Below are positions 33,581-46,320 of a DNA stretch of 64,000 nt, in pieces; position 1 is the stretch's first letter, and each line of letters begins with the position of its first letter. The position numbers and the translations under genes are program-made. Location of the stretch: NCBI RefSeq assembly GCF_023065955.2, contig NW_026622852.1:15702423-15766422 (forward strand), in the 5' to 3' direction. The notes below the pieces were generated by a model. It did not search any database. It was not told where the DNA came from and worked only from the letters and a program-made list of their open reading frames with translations. Origin of the DNA: Ursus arctos (Eukaryota > Chordata > Mammalia > Carnivora > Ursidae).

Positions 33581-35332
33581 CCAACTCTCCAATGAATGCT
33601 CAGTTGTTGTTTTTTTAAAACATATCAGTGAGAGAAAGATTTAAAAATCATCAAACACCTTTTACTCAATTCTTAATTTTAGCAAGAAGCGAGAAAAGCC
33701 ATGAGGCAAATAGGCACAGTGGAAAGGCCAAGCAGGAATGCAGAAAAGTGGGCTGGTGAATGAAGACAGGTTTGCTGTGGTCAAGTGATATCTACGATTT
33801 TCTTCCTTCTTTAGTCTTATTTCTACCACTATATCTGAGTAGTGTTCCTTTTCCAGTGGAAGGGATTTTTGCTCTTTTATTCTATAAATTGTGAATAAGG
33901 CTTTCCTTACAATTTCCTCATTGAAATAAGCTAGAGTTGAAGGAGAATGTAATGCTGGGATCTTTCTATATTAACATTGCAAGGCCTGTAAATATCTCTT
34001 GTGAAATAGTCATGTAATGGACAGCCCTTTAATTGGAATGACAGCATAAATTCAGAAATAGCTATTTAGAGTGTTCATTTCCCCATGTGAGAATTTATCA
34101 TAGATACCATCTCTTATGTTTCTTATGTTACAAACTTCATCAAGTTTTCTCAGTTGCCAAACCAGTAAGAGAAACTTCTTTATTATACGTTTGCAATATA
34201 AATGAGAATCCCATTTTACCCAGTTTCTTTAAAATGTTTCTATCAAAATGCCAAGCCAAGTGTTCAGTGCCGATAGGGCTGCATTTGATAACGGCATTAG
34301 CACATCCTTATGGGTTCTGCATATATAGCAAAAGCTACAGAGTCCCTTGACAAGGCTTATCCAGTTTAGTCTATGGTATCTTTAGGATGTCTGCATCTAT
34401 AAATATATAAGCCAGGCTTAGGCTTTTAAAGATGCTGATTAAGAACCACAGCCATATTTGGTTTAGGAAGAGCAGAGTGATTCTTGTTGCCACGTGATAC
34501 AAAGTTGTAGGAATATATAATAGAGCAAGTTGTTTCCAAAAGGTTTCCATTCTGGTGGGTTAAACATTCTCTAAACACACTAGCATCTCAGAGTGCTTTG
34601 TTGTTAGGCAATGTTCTCTGGCTGAGGAAGTTAGATGAATACCTATCAAATGCTATGCAGAGAGATTGCATGACAAATATCTGACTTCAAAGATGGTGGA
34701 AAAATTTAAAGCCTGCACCCAACAGTTACAAATAGAAGAGCTCATTTTATAGGTGGTGGGTATTTATCTGGTTGTCTTAGGCAAATGTCCATTACTGTAA
34801 TCGCAGTTTATACATTTGCAGTCAATTTTATCATTAGTGATACTTTCCCCCATTCATCCTTCCATTTTATTCCCAGCACAATGATTCTATGATAATGTTC
34901 TTTTGCCTTTAAGAGGTTAATATTGTGATTCAACCAAGTACTTTGTGACCTGCAAAAGTATGATTTACATTTTCTAAAGCATCCTTGGGAGGTTTTAACA
35001 TTTGTTGATTTCCGTAAAAAGTACCTGTTACACACAGATACAAATTCTGTCTACATATATTACTACAGAATATCTTTAAAAGACTGGTGAAAGAGAAATA
35101 AAAGATTAGTTAGTCATGTAACTATGTACAAACATTTCTTTGTATCTGAGACTTAATTACTTTTATAGGATTTCATTTTTTTTTTTTGGACAAATATTTC
35201 CCTTCCTAGAGAAAAGTTAGGATTTTATCATTTCTTGGGGTGTGCATGGGAAAGGAAAGGGGCTGAAGAAATATTTGAAATAAAACATGTATCAGAACTT
35301 TTCTAAATTTTAAGAAAGTTTGGTAAAACCAA

Positions 35333-35333
<1 letters not shown>
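33581..35333. other. Unassigned, repeat-poor DNA
   Basis: No recognised gene or interspersed repeat over about 1.7 kb except a T-run near 35170-35182. The longest open frame is 87 codons (34087-34350, plus strand) without a domain. Confidence 0.5.

Positions 35334-35387
<54 letters not shown>
35334..35387. repeat. (AC)n(AT)n compound microsatellite
   Basis: About 18 AC units run directly into about 8 AT units. Likely length-polymorphic. Confidence 0.97.
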
Positions 35388-35686
35388 CTTACATATTTAT
35401 ATTTTCTAGTCTTTGTAAAAAACTAGAAGAGACCATTATCTTGAGGTTTAAGTATACTCTTCAGAGTTTTGAAAGTGCAGATGTGCACTTGAATTCAACT
35501 CTTCAACACAGAGAAAAGCTTAATCTGCAAACCATTGTTACTCAACCTTAAGGGATGATCAGAACTTTACATGTTTTCTCTTTTAAGTGGCCTTTAGATA
35601 AGATAGTCCCCTAAATCACAGTATTTATATTCTCTCTCTTCTGTTTATGAAAGGGAGCATGTATAGATAACTCAAGTGAATTTATC
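35388..35686. other. Short unassigned stretch
   Basis: Left flank of the large L1. Nothing recognised. Confidence 0.5.
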
Positions 35687-36088
35687 TTTTTTAAAAAATT
35701 TATTCCACAATAGTTAACATACAGTGTTATTTTAGTTTCAGATGTACAATACAGTGATTCAACAATTCTATACAATAATCAGTACTAATTGTGGTATTTA
35801 ATCCCCTTCACCTATTTCACCCATACCCCCGCCCTACTCCCCTCTGGTAACCATCAGTTTGTTTTCTGTAGTTAAGAGTCTGTTTCTTAGTTTGTCTCTC
35901 TTTGTTTTCTCCTTTGCTTATTTGTGTTTTCTTAAATTCCACATATAAGTGAAATAGGGCATTTGTCTTTCTCTGACTTATTTTGCCTAGCATTATACTC
36001 TCTAGAGCCATCCATGTTGTTGCAAATGGCAAGATTTCATTCTTTTTTTATGGCTGAGTAATACTCCATTGTATATGTATACCACATC

Positions 36089-36270
36089 TTTTTTTTTTTA
36101 AGATTTATTTTTTTATTTTAGAGAGAGAGTGCCCAGGGGGTAGGGGCAGAGGGAGAGGGAGAGAGAAACTCAAGTAGACTCCACATTGAGCATGTAGAGC
36201 CCGATGCAGGGCTTGATCCCACTGCTAAGAGATCACAACCAAAGCCAAAACCAAGAGCCAGATGCTCAAA
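36089..36270 (-). mobile_element. Can-SINE truncated at its head by a deletion
   Basis: Tail and purine-rich body are present, but the head stops at 'gccagatgctcaaatga' instead of continuing to the usual 'gagccacccaggtgcccc'. The next base is L1 endonuclease/RT-side sequence far from the L1 sequence on the left. The truncation therefore marks a deletion. Confidence 0.85.
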
Positions 36271-36960
36271 TGATGATTTGATGAGTCTGGATAAAGGTTT
36301 ATTGAACTTTCCAAAAAACCAGCTGCTAGTTTCATTGATCTATTCTTTTGGTTTGTTTGTTTTTGTTGTTATTGTTTTAGTTTCTGTTTTGTTTATTTGT
36401 GCTCTAATCTTTATTACTTCCTTCTTTATACTGGTTTTGGGTTTTGTTTGTTCTTCTTTTTCTAGCTCCTTTATGTATAAGTTTTGGTTGTTTATTTAGA
36501 CTTTTCTTGGTTCATGAGGTGGACCTGTATTGCTTAGAACAGCTTTTGCTGCATCCCAAAGATTTTGGACGATTGTGTTTTCATTTTCATTTGTCTCCAT
36601 GTATTTTTTGATTTCCTCTCTGATTTCTCGGTTGACCCATTCATTGCTTAGTAGCGTGTTATTTAACCTGTACGTATTTGTGGTTCCAGATTTTTTCCCT
36701 TGTGGTTGACTTCTAGTTTCATAGTGTTGTGGTCAGAAAACATGAATGGTATGACTTCAGTCCTTTTGAATTTGTTGGGACTTGTTTTGTGGCTTAATAT
36801 GTGATCTCTTCTGAACAATTTTCCATGTGCACTTGAAAAGGATGTGTATTCTTCTGTTTTTGGATGAAATGTTCTGAATATATCTGTTATATCCATCTGT
36901 TTCAGTGTGACATTCAAAGCCATTGTTTCCTTGTTGATTTTCTGTCTGGATGATCTATCC

Positions 36961-37168
36961 TTTTTTTTTTTTTTTTTTTTAAGATTTTATTTATTTATTC
37001 GACAGAGATAGAGACAGCCAGCGAGAGAGGGAACACAAGCAGGGCGAGTGGGAGAGGAAGAAGCAGGCTCATAATGGAGGAGCCTGATGTGGGACTCGAT
37101 CCCAGAACACCGGGATCACGCCCTGAGCCGAAGGCAGACGCTTAACTGCTGTGCCACCCAGGCGCCCC
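36961..37168 (-). mobile_element. Can-SINE, younger subfamily, 10-bp TSD
   Basis: A 20-base T-run on the left, 'gacagagatagagacagcca' body, head ending 'gtgccacccaggcgcccc' on the right. The duplication 'tgatctatcc' lies at 36951-36960 and 37169-37178. Inserted in the endonuclease part of ORF2. Confidence 0.96.
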
Positions 37169-38162
37169 TGATCTATCCATTGATGTAAATCAGTTGTTAA
37201 AGTTCCCTACTATTATTGTATTAGTGGTGATTACTTCATTTACATTTGTTATTAGCAGTTTTATTTATTTGGGTGCTCTCATTCTGGTTGCATAAATATT
37301 TACAATTGTTATATCTTCTTGTTGGATTGTTCCCTTTATGAATATATAGAGTCCTTCTTGGTCTCTTGTTACAGTCTTTGTTTTAAAGGCTATTTTGTCT
37401 GATATAAGTATTGCTACCCAAGCTTTCTTTTCACTCCTATATGCATGATAAATGGTTGTCCATCCCTTCACTTTCAATCTGCATGTGTCTTTAGGTCTGA
37501 AATGAATCTCCTGTAGGCAGCATATAGATGGGTCTTGCTTTTTTATTCATTCAGTCACCCAAGTCTTTTGATTGGAGCATTTAGTCCATTTATATTCAAA
37601 ATAATTACTGATAGGTATGTACTTACTGCCATTTTGTTACTTGTTTTATGGTTGTTTTTGTAGTTCTTCTCTGTTCTTTTCTTCTCTTGCTCTCTTCTCT
37701 TATGGTTTGTTGGCTTTCTTTAATGATATACTTGGACTGTTTTCTCTTTATTTTTTGAGTATCTATTACTGGTTTTTGATTTGTGGTTACCATTAGATTT
37801 ATATATACTATCCTATGCATATTGCAGTCTATATTAAGTTGATGGTCACTTAAGTTTGAACCCATTGCTTACTCCTCCCTGCTCCAGGTTTTAAGTATGT
37901 GGTGTTATACTTTATATCCTTTGATTTTGTGAATCTCTTGACTGTTTTTTTGTGGATATACTTAATTTTACTACTTTTGTATTTCCTACTTCTCTTACTC
38001 TTACTTATGATCTTTCCTTTCCACTCAAAGTGTCCCTTTTAACATTTCTTGTGGGGCTGGTTTAGTGTCATGAATTCCTTTAACTTTTGCTTGTCTGGGA
38101 AACTCCTTATCTCTCCTTCTATTCTGAATGGTAGCCTTGCTGAGTATTCTTGGCTATAGATT

Positions 38163-38174
38163 CCCCCCCCCCCC
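38163..38174. repeat. C12 run in L1 ORF1 region
   Basis: Twelve C on the plus strand in the ORF1 C-terminal side of the L1 at 35687-40205. The position resembles that of the C12 run at 25054-25065 in the other L1. Confidence 0.95.
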
Positions 38175-40205
38175 TTAATTAAAGCCACTGTCTCTGGCCT
38201 GCAAAGTTTCTGCTGATAAATCAGCTGATAGCCTTATGGGGTTTCCCTTGTATGTAACTGTTTCCTTTTCTCTTGCTGCTTTTAAAATTTTCTCTTTATC
38301 ATTACTTTTTGCCATTTTAATTACTCTGTATCTTGGTGTGGACCTCTCTGGGTTGATTTTGTTGGGGTCTCTCTATGCTTCCTGGACCTGGATTTCTGTT
38401 TCCCCTTTATAGGTTCAGGAAGTTTTTACTATTATTTCTTCAAATAAATTTTCTGCCCTCTTCTGGGATCCCTATAATGCAAATGTTATTATGCTTGATG
38501 GCATCAGTGAATTCCCTAAGTCTATTTTCATTTTTTATTATTTTTTCCCCTTTCTCTTGTTCAGCTTGATTGCTTTCCATTACTCTATCCTCCAGGTCAA
38601 TGATCTGTTCTTATACTTCCTCCTGTCTGCTATTTATTCCATGTTGTGTATTTTTAATTTTAGTTATTGAGTTCTTTATTTTTGTTTGGGTCTTCCTAAT
38701 GTTTTTTGTCTCTGTTAAGGCATTACTGAGGTCCTCCAGTCTTTTCTCAAGTCCAGTGAATATCTTTATGACCATTACTTTAAATTCTCTATCAGGCATA
38801 TTACTTATCTCTATTTCATTTAGATCTCTTGCTGTGATTTTGTCCTGTTCTTTCATTTGGGGCTTATTCCTGTTTCTCTTCATTTTTCCTAATTCTTGGT
38901 GTCTGTTTCTATGTGTTAGGAAAGTCAGCTATATCTTATTAAATGTCGTGGCTTTATGAAGAAGAGGTTATGTAGTGCTCTGCAGTGGAATGTCTTCTGT
39001 TCACCAGAATCTGGTGCTTCAGGATTGTCTCCTGTCTGTGTTGTGTGTGCCCCACTGTTGTGGCTGAGCTACTTTTGCCTTTAGTCCAGTCATCTGCAAT
39101 GGTTCTCTTTGCCTGTTGTGGACTGGGTTTATTCCCTGTGTTGTTAGTGGGCCAGTCTGGGGCTGGCTTGGTCCTGAATTGAGTCAGACCAGGTGTTTTC
39201 TAGAGATGCAGTAGCACTGAACTGTAAGTCACTTTCCCTGTGTTGTTCCCTGGGAAGCTTTCATTGGTGGGCAGAGCCTGCAGTCATACCAGATGCCTGC
39301 CCCCAGCCCATTGCTGGGGTTACAGTTAGACTGATGTCTGTGGTTATCTTCTCCTCTTCCCCAGGCAGGAATCACTCTGGAGTGGTGCTGGCCCCTGTCA
39401 GGGTTGCTTGTACACTGCCAGGATTGTGGCACTGCTTAGGAGGGTTCTGGCTAATGGTATATAAAGGGGGCAGATCCGCAAGAGAATACAGGGGCAGGGT
39501 GTGCTATTAGCACATTAGGTGTAGAATGTCAGTGCTATGCTGGTTCCCACAGATATTTGTGTGTCTAGGCTGGGAGGAAGTGGTGCCTGCCAGCTCCTTT
39601 GTTCCTGGTGAATCTTCCCAAAGATCCCTGCTCCCCAGCACAGGCTCTGAGACTAGTATACAAATCTCCCTCCTGTATACCCCAGGTGTTTTTCAGACTG
39701 CTGCTTCAATGCTGTATCTCCAAGGAACTGTTTATTGTGCTGTCTCTTTAAGTGCAGTGACTCAGTTTCCACTCACCCTCCCAGCTCTGCTGGAGCCCAG
39801 CCTGCTGAATTTTAAAGTTCCAGGTGTTAAACCCCACTGTTAAAAGAACATTAATTATTAGACTCCTCTGGTTTCCAAAGCTAAATGTTGTGGGGATTCA
39901 TCTTTCCTGTGCGGGTTCCCTGTGCCTGGGGTGCTTGGTGTAAGAGTTTTTTTTTCTCTTCTCAGTGCTTCTCATGTCCCTCCCTCCCATGGACAACTCT
40001 GCAGTCTGTTTATTTCTTGACCACATCTCTGCTTTTCCTACCCTCTTCAATGTGGCCTTCTCTCTACATTTAGCTGTGGGGAGTCCGTTCTTCCAGTCTT
40101 TGGGTCATTTTCTGGGTTATTTACACTGATGTGGGTGTTATCTGGTTGTATCCATGGGATGAGGTGAACTTAGGATCCTCCTACTCTGCTTTCTTCTCCT
40201 GAAGT

Positions 40206-41889
40206 CTTTCAAATGCATTTCACTATAAAACCAATTCTAGTCAACATTCTGGTCCTAGCACATTTTTGAAGGAAACAAAACAAAACAAACTTAAGCTAAT
40301 CTTTCAAAAGGATTCATTTCTAAAATAACTTATTATGCAACACTTTAATCTGTACATAAAATATAATCTTTCTTCTACTTTTCTCAAAGATTTTTTTGAG
40401 CAGCTGGTGTATATTGTATGTGTGAAGGTCTACTATATGTGTTCAAGTTTTGATGCTTCTGCTTGGCCTTAACTGGTTTTGAGCCATGTCTGTTCGCCTT
40501 GAACTTAAGTGTCAAAGGGAATATACACAAAATTTTGAAGTTTATTCTTTGGGAAATTAAAAAAAAAACCCTGAATAAATGAAAAAAATATTTATGTAGG
40601 GAGTATTCACTTTGTTGCTCAGTGGTCTTCTGAAATTTGATTCTTTTAATTGGCTAATTAGTAATTACTAGTTAAGTTAAGTAATTTATTGACATGTGCA
40701 AAAACATCCCTGTTTTCATAATTAAAACTAGTCAGAACATCATTGGTGTAAAAAGAAGCACAGTTTTGGAATTCAACACATACTCAAAAGGAGAAAAGCT
40801 TGAATAGTCGGTTTGACCTAAACCCAGGTACATTGCATAAATGATAAACAAGATTTAGACTAAAATAGTTCTGATATATTGTGTGATCTTTATAGGACTG
40901 GATGAGTGTACCTCTCAAAGCAGTTTTGTGATACAGCAAATTATTATTTGCTTAGTTGAAGTAACTATGGAATGGAGAAGAGTTTGGGGGAAATTTATAC
41001 TTGACAGAAGATGTTCTCAGTATTTCCACAACGTCTATTTATAAACTGAGTATTTTTATGGAAAATAAAGTTTATGGCAATGTACCATTGTTCTGTGAAA
41101 CACATACACACATACATATACATATAATAAGTCTGTTGTCAATTTAAGCATAAAATGAGGGCTGAAATTATTCTCTGTACTAAGTAATACCAAAGCAGAG
41201 GGCAAGTACTATTAATTAAGACGGGTGAGAAGGTCCCATAGATAAAATAATTGAACTACCTTGGCTAGGGAGTCTTCTCAGAAGTCTTAAAGATTAATCT
41301 CAAATAATGAAGATGACATCTGAGAAGATGTCACATGGAGAAGGGCATTGCAACTGATTCTACATTTGGATGTTAAAGGGTAAATATGAGATAGTATTAC
41401 AGCAGTCTGTGCACTCAGTGACATATCAATGTCCTTTAAGGTTGGGATGGATATTGTTTTTGGTCTATGAAATATTTGCTGATTCGACCACCCTAAGTAT
41501 AGACATAGGAAATATTTCAGGCCAAGGGAGACCTGTCTTGTACCTGTTTGTCACATAATCACCCCAATCAGCTCTATTTTTTGTTCAAATAAAAGCAGAA
41601 ATAAGTATTACTACCATTTATTAACTAATATCTTCCAGGTACCTTGCTGTGACTTTTTCAAAGGATGTATAATTTTCCTTGTTCTACAAATAAAGAAATA
41701 CATTTGTCCGTGTAGCAGAGACCCAGGATAATATAGATCGCAGATGATAGTACAGAAACATTATCAATGAATTATGAAACCTAAACTCAAGCTCTGTAAA
41801 GTTATATTAAGTCTCTGTTTTCAGATTCATGAATGGGGAATTCAGATGTTACAAGAGGAGAAGCATCTTGATAAATCTCTATTTCATTC
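40206..41889. other. Unassigned AT-rich DNA
   Basis: No gene recognised. A weak MIR-like piece may lie at about 41600-41700. The rest looks unique. Confidence 0.5.
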
Positions 41890-42830
41890 ATCCTTAACAT
41901 CCTGGTCACATTTCCTTAGCTTCTGTAAAACTGTACTTTTCTGGTTATCTTTCTCCTTTCTGACTGCAATTCGTTTACCTTGGATTTTGACTATTCTTAT
42001 TTTTAACATCTCTACCAACACAGTGTATTCTCCCAAGGTGATATCAATCATTTTGCAAAGTGACAAAACCTATCTTATGTCTTTAATTATCATTTGTAGT
42101 ATTTAAATTTTTTTCCAGGTCTTGGCTATCTGTGCTACTATTCTTTGTTTTACAACTGTGTTCAGAATAAGCCAACAGTTATTCCACCAGCTTCTCAAAT
42201 TCAGTCAGTCCTAAGCTGAAAATATCATCCCCATATCTTCCTAGTTCCCAATACCAGTATTCTCTTTTTTAGTTTCTCTACTTTTGTCTCTGGTACATGG
42301 AGACATTTTCTCATGTCCCAGAACATTTCAAGCCATTTCTGTTTCTTTTTTTTTTTTGTCTTCACATTATTAAATCTGTTTCTAAGTTCTATAATTTTCC
42401 TGTCAATTACATCATTGATTTACCCATTTCTTTCCATTTCTAGCTCCATAATTTAGGACTTCCAAATCTATGTCCAAATTATCTTTCAATGAGCACTCTA
42501 ATGTCTTTCCTCACTCTTTTTCTTATACTCAAAATATCCTCCTTTCTTCCCTAAGAATATTTATATATACATATTCATCTCCCAAAACTCAGCTTAATTT
42601 AAGATTCTTCTCTGATGATGCCTATACACCTAAATCTTTGCTTTGTGTAACAGAATCCTGAATCTTAGAAATGAGACCGTATGGTTTAATCCTTGAGTTT
42701 TTATTTCATATTGTCTTCTCAGATAAATTGTAACCTCCATTGGGGTCATGAACTGTGCTTCTTTGTATCCCTTTGATAATTAGAAAAAAAATAAAGCTTT
42801 GTGGGAACTTAATAAATACTATGAATTGAC
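41890..42830 (+). mobile_element. L2 LINE remnant, long and nearly colinear
   Basis: Plus-strand L2 order can be followed from 'catcctggtcacatttcctt' near 41899, through 'cccaaggtgatatcaatcat' near 42032, to 'ccaaaactcagcttaattta' near 42582 and the 3' end 'aacttaataaatactatgaa' near 42808. Divergence is high and no frame is open. Confidence 0.6.
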
Positions 42831-42894
42831 CAAAGGACTTTTTTAAGACTACAGAGGAGAATAGGAAATATAATCAGATCTCAAAATCGGATTC

Positions 42895-43085
42895 CACATT
42901 GATTTAGTATGTGTGGCAGTTAAAAACATAGATTATAGAACAAGGTATATCTCAAAGTTTATACCTTGGCTCTTCTACTTGGCTGAATTAGTTAAATCCT
43001 TTATGGCTCTGTTTTCTTATTTGTGAAATGGGATAATCCTATCAATCTTTTGCTATCATTGTGAATATTAAGTGTGATAATAATA
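42895..43085 (+). mobile_element. MIR
   Basis: 'ctacttggctgaattagtta' followed by 'ctctgttttcttatttgtga', 'aatgggataatcctatcaat' and 'gtgaatattaagtgtgataa' follows the MIR core in plus orientation. Confidence 0.8.
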
Positions 43086-43099
43086 TAAAATTACCAAGA

Positions 43100-43400
43100 T
43101 TATATATCGCTAATACCATAACTGGGTATTTTACATGATATCTTATTTACTATCTTATTATAACTCTTTGAAGAACATTGAGCTAAGTGCTATTATCATC
43201 TTCATTTTACAAAGATGTTAAAGTTTAGAGATTAAGCAACTTGCCCAAGATTATAACTCATAATCAGTGGAATAAAAATGTGAACCCAACACTGACTTTA
43301 AAACTTAGGCCCCAATCAAAAAACTTCAATGTATGTAAGCATTTAACACAGTGACAAGCCATAATACATATTCAATAAATGATAGCAGTTTTATTAGCAT
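43100..43400 (+). mobile_element. MIR pieces
   Basis: 'cattttacaaagatgttaaa', 'ttgcccaagattataactca', and then a MIR 3' end with 'aataaatgatagcag' near 43375-43390. Probably two adjacent MIR copies in plus orientation. Confidence 0.7.
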
Positions 43401-43671
43401 GAAGAATGTCTTTGCTTAAGATTTGAGGGTCTGCTATTGACTGCTATTGAATGAGTGCATTCTAGTCTTTCTTTCTGTTATTATCACATACTTTCATAAA
43501 CTCCGTGCTAATGTTTTAGCAAGATTGTCCTATAATGTATTCCTCAGTAAATGAAACAATTAGGAAATTTATCATTTCCAGTCCCATGATCAAACAGGAA
43601 ATCGAACATACTTTTCTCTAACAACTTCATAGCATTAAGAATAAGTATTCCATATCCTCACTTGGTTTCTA

Positions 43672-43853
43672 TTTTTTAAAATATTTTACTTATTTATTAT
43701 CGAGAGAGGGAGAGGGAAAGAGAGAGAGAATCTGAAGCAGACACCAAATTGAGCATAGAGCCCAACATGGGCTCAATCCTGCTACCACAAGATCATGACC
43801 TGAGCTGAAACCAAGAGTTGGATGCTTAACTGACTGAACCACCCAGGTGCCCC
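43672..43853 (-). mobile_element. Can-SINE, 16-bp TSD
   Basis: 'ttttaaaatattttacttat' on the left, (GA)-rich body, head ending 'gaaccacccaggtgccccc' on the right. Flanks 43656-43671 and 43854-43869 match in 15 of 16 bases ('cctcacttggtttcta'). Confidence 0.95.
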
Positions 43854-43869
43854 CCTCATTTGGTTTCTA

Positions 43870-45234
43870 AAGGAGAAATACTTAGATTGAGGAATCTAAC
43901 TCTTACTCGTGGAATTAACTAATATTGTGACCATGAGTATGTTATTTTTACCACTCCAGGTTTTATTCTTCCCATTCCAAAAAAAGGGGCTTGAGTTACT
44001 TATTTTCTGTTATCTCTTCCAAATATTTTAAAATAGGCCTAAATATGGAATTAAAACTGAGTAAAAATATATATTTGTAATCATGAAAAAGAACAACTAT
44101 AAGAACATTAGTTTTGTGTTCAAGTATTTCAGTGATTATAGCTCTTTAACATCTGTCTCCACCAACATTTCTTTCCTTTAATTATTCCAACTGAAAGCTT
44201 TTTCCTTTTTTTTTTTTTTTCTGGAAATAGCCTGCAACCATCTCAGAGGAGGGCTTGCACATCTAAAAGTTGTTTTAGCCCCCACTGCACCCCTTCTCTT
44301 GTGATCGAGAGAATGAGAGAACAGAATGCAAGCATTTGGCAGGATTGCCATATTAACACTATTTGCTGTTTGCAGCATAGTTCTCCAACCTGTTTCAATA
44401 ACAAAACTATTAATAATTCATTAGAACCTTCCTCTTCACAAGTAATTAGTCAAGTAGCACTGGAAGAAGGTTCTAAGGGGAAGATATTCACAGACCAAGA
44501 AGTCAAGGGTGAAAATTATGATCATGATTATTTTATTTCAGAAAATGACAGCATGTACTACTTATTTCTGCCACTCAGAGACCAACAACAGCAACACTGA
44601 TGATTTACCTGAGATGTGCTCATCTGTTTACACTTTTACATTCAATAAAGCTGTGCAGTTACTATGGCAACTGGAAGTCTATAGGGTCTGTTTCAAAATC
44701 TGTGTTTGGCAGTTTATGTGCATAAATCTTCTACACACTGATATAAGACTCTAGTCCTGTGTTTTATTAATTTGTATTTTCTTTGTATCTCAGATGGTGT
44801 TTTATTTTATAAACTATGAAGTCCAGGAGAGGTTGGCTAAAGAAACAATTTGTCCTGAGAGTCTAACCTTGGAGCCTTAGAGAAGTCTGGCTTATTAGCA
44901 TGAATATAAAGCACAAAGCTTGGCATTTCAGATACAGAAACATTTACGCTAATTTCTTCTACAAACTGGGCCAAAGCTTTGGATCTTTTGCAGTTCAGTT
45001 TCCTAAGCAGTTCAATAATGACTCCTCTTACCTAGACTGTGAAAAACCAAGTACTGTTTTCCAAAGCAGAATGAGCAACAATGGAGTGTGTTTTTCTTCT
45101 TAACACTGATACCTAAAACTGTATACTAATAGTTCTGTGAAATGATAAACTATTCTGGTACAGGTGGGGTTACATCATTGCTGCCCAGAAGAAGTCATTA
45201 GAGAAAGCTCAGCTAACACATACGATCAATACAG
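43870..45234. other. Unassigned DNA
   Basis: No recognised gene or repeat. A T-run at about 44205-44220 is followed by GC-richer unique DNA. The 99-codon open frame at 44301-44600 has no domain. Confidence 0.5.
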
Positions 45235-46320
45235 CATCAATACATCAGACTTTCTCAGTAGATGACTTATTTTACTTAGAATAATGTCCTCGGGGTTCAT
45301 TCATGTAGTAGCATGTGTCAGATTTTTCTTCCTAAGGCTGAATACTATTCCATTGTGTGTATGTACTACATTTTTTTTTATTCATTCACCTATCAATTGA
45401 TACTTGTGTTGCTTCCGCCTTTTGGCTCTTGTGAATAATGCTGCTGTGAACATGGGCAGAAATATCTCTTCAAGTCCCTAATTTTGGTCCTTTTGGGCCT
45501 TACATCCAGAAATGAAATTGCTGGGTCATTTGGTATTTGTACTTTAAATTTTTTGAGGAAATGCCCAACCATTTTCCTCAAATGTTTGCCCCATTTTACT
45601 TTCCAACCAGCAGTGCAACACTAACACTTGTTATTTTCTGCTTTTCTGATAATCACCATTCTAATAGGTGTGAAGTGGTACTTTATTGTGGTTCGATTTG
45701 TATTTTCTTACTAATTTGTGACATTGAGCATGGTTTTATGTGCCTATTGGCAGTTTGTATGTCTTTGGAAAGCAGTTTTTCAGGTCTGTTGTGGGCTGAA
45801 TTGCTTATATGTTGAAGCCCTAACCCCCAATGCCTCAGAATGTGACCATAATTGAAGATGAGGTCTTTAAGAGGTAATTAAGTTATAATGAGATCTTTAG
45901 GGTGGGCTTATTTCAACTTGCCTGTTGTTCTTATAAGAAAAGGAAATTGGGACATGCATATGAACACACAGAGGAAAGACCATAGAGGAAGAAGATGGCC
46001 ATCTATGAGTCAAAGAGAGAGGCCTCAGAGGAAATCAACTTTGCTGACACCTTGATCTTTGACTTCTAGTGTCCAGAAATATGAGAAAATAAATTTGTAT
46101 TGTTGAAGTTACTCAAGTATGTGGTTTTTGTCATGTCAGCCCTAGCAAACTAATACAAAGTCTTTAGCCATATTTTTAATTGGGTTGTATTTTGTTGTTG
46201 TTGTTGAGTTATAGGAGATCTTTATATATTCTGAATATTAACTCCTTATCAGATGTATAAGTTGCAAATATTTCCTATATTTCCATGTGTATAGATTAAA
46301 TTTTAAAAATATATATAGAT
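45235..46320 (-). mobile_element. Old L1 ORF2 C-terminal fragment, split by an LTR
   Basis: Antisense L1 sequence ('ggctgaatactattccattg' near 45338, 'gtgaataatgctgctgtgaa' near 45431, 'gaaatgaaattgctgggtca' near 45511) runs to 45786. It resumes at 46159 with 'tctttagccatatttttaat' and a 'gagttataggagatcttta' segment. It is older and more diverged than the other L1s. Confidence 0.75.
45787..46158 (+). mobile_element. Solo LTR, MaLR (MLT1-like) type, 5-bp TSD
   Basis: The 372-bp element starts 'tgttgtgggctgaattg' and ends 'ctagcaaactaataca' (TG...CA). It carries 'aataaa' near 46088, so it is in plus orientation. The 5-bp flanks are aggtc (45782-45786) and aagtc (46159-46163), as expected for a retroviral insertion. 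The old L1 is continuous across it. No internal region remains, so it is a solo LTR. The exact subfamily is from memory. Confidence 0.8.

Larger units (their letters stand above)
35687..40205 (-). mobile_element. Nearly complete L1 (antisense) with internal deletion and two SINEs
   Basis: Minus-strand L1: 3' UTR and the very end of ORF2 (35687-36088), a SINE, then the endonuclease part of ORF2 (about 36275-37632) containing SDHN in 36663-36923. ORF1 lies at about 37900-38883 (a 90-residue coiled-coil-like piece is open at 38611-38883), followed by a 5' UTR of about 1.3 kb to 40205. The RT and most of the C-terminal region of ORF2 (roughly 2.2 kb) are missing at 36270. A second SINE is at 36961-37168. 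No clear target duplication. It is older than the L1 at 20713. Confidence 0.85.

Noticed and set aside
35334..35387. Short tandem units as a CRISPR-like or satellite array
   Set aside because: Simple AC/AT dinucleotides without spacers; an ordinary microsatellite.
44205..44600. T-run followed by GC-richer DNA as a second retrocopy
   Set aside because: No acidic, basic or domain-like translation, no duplication and no match to a known protein that I recognise.
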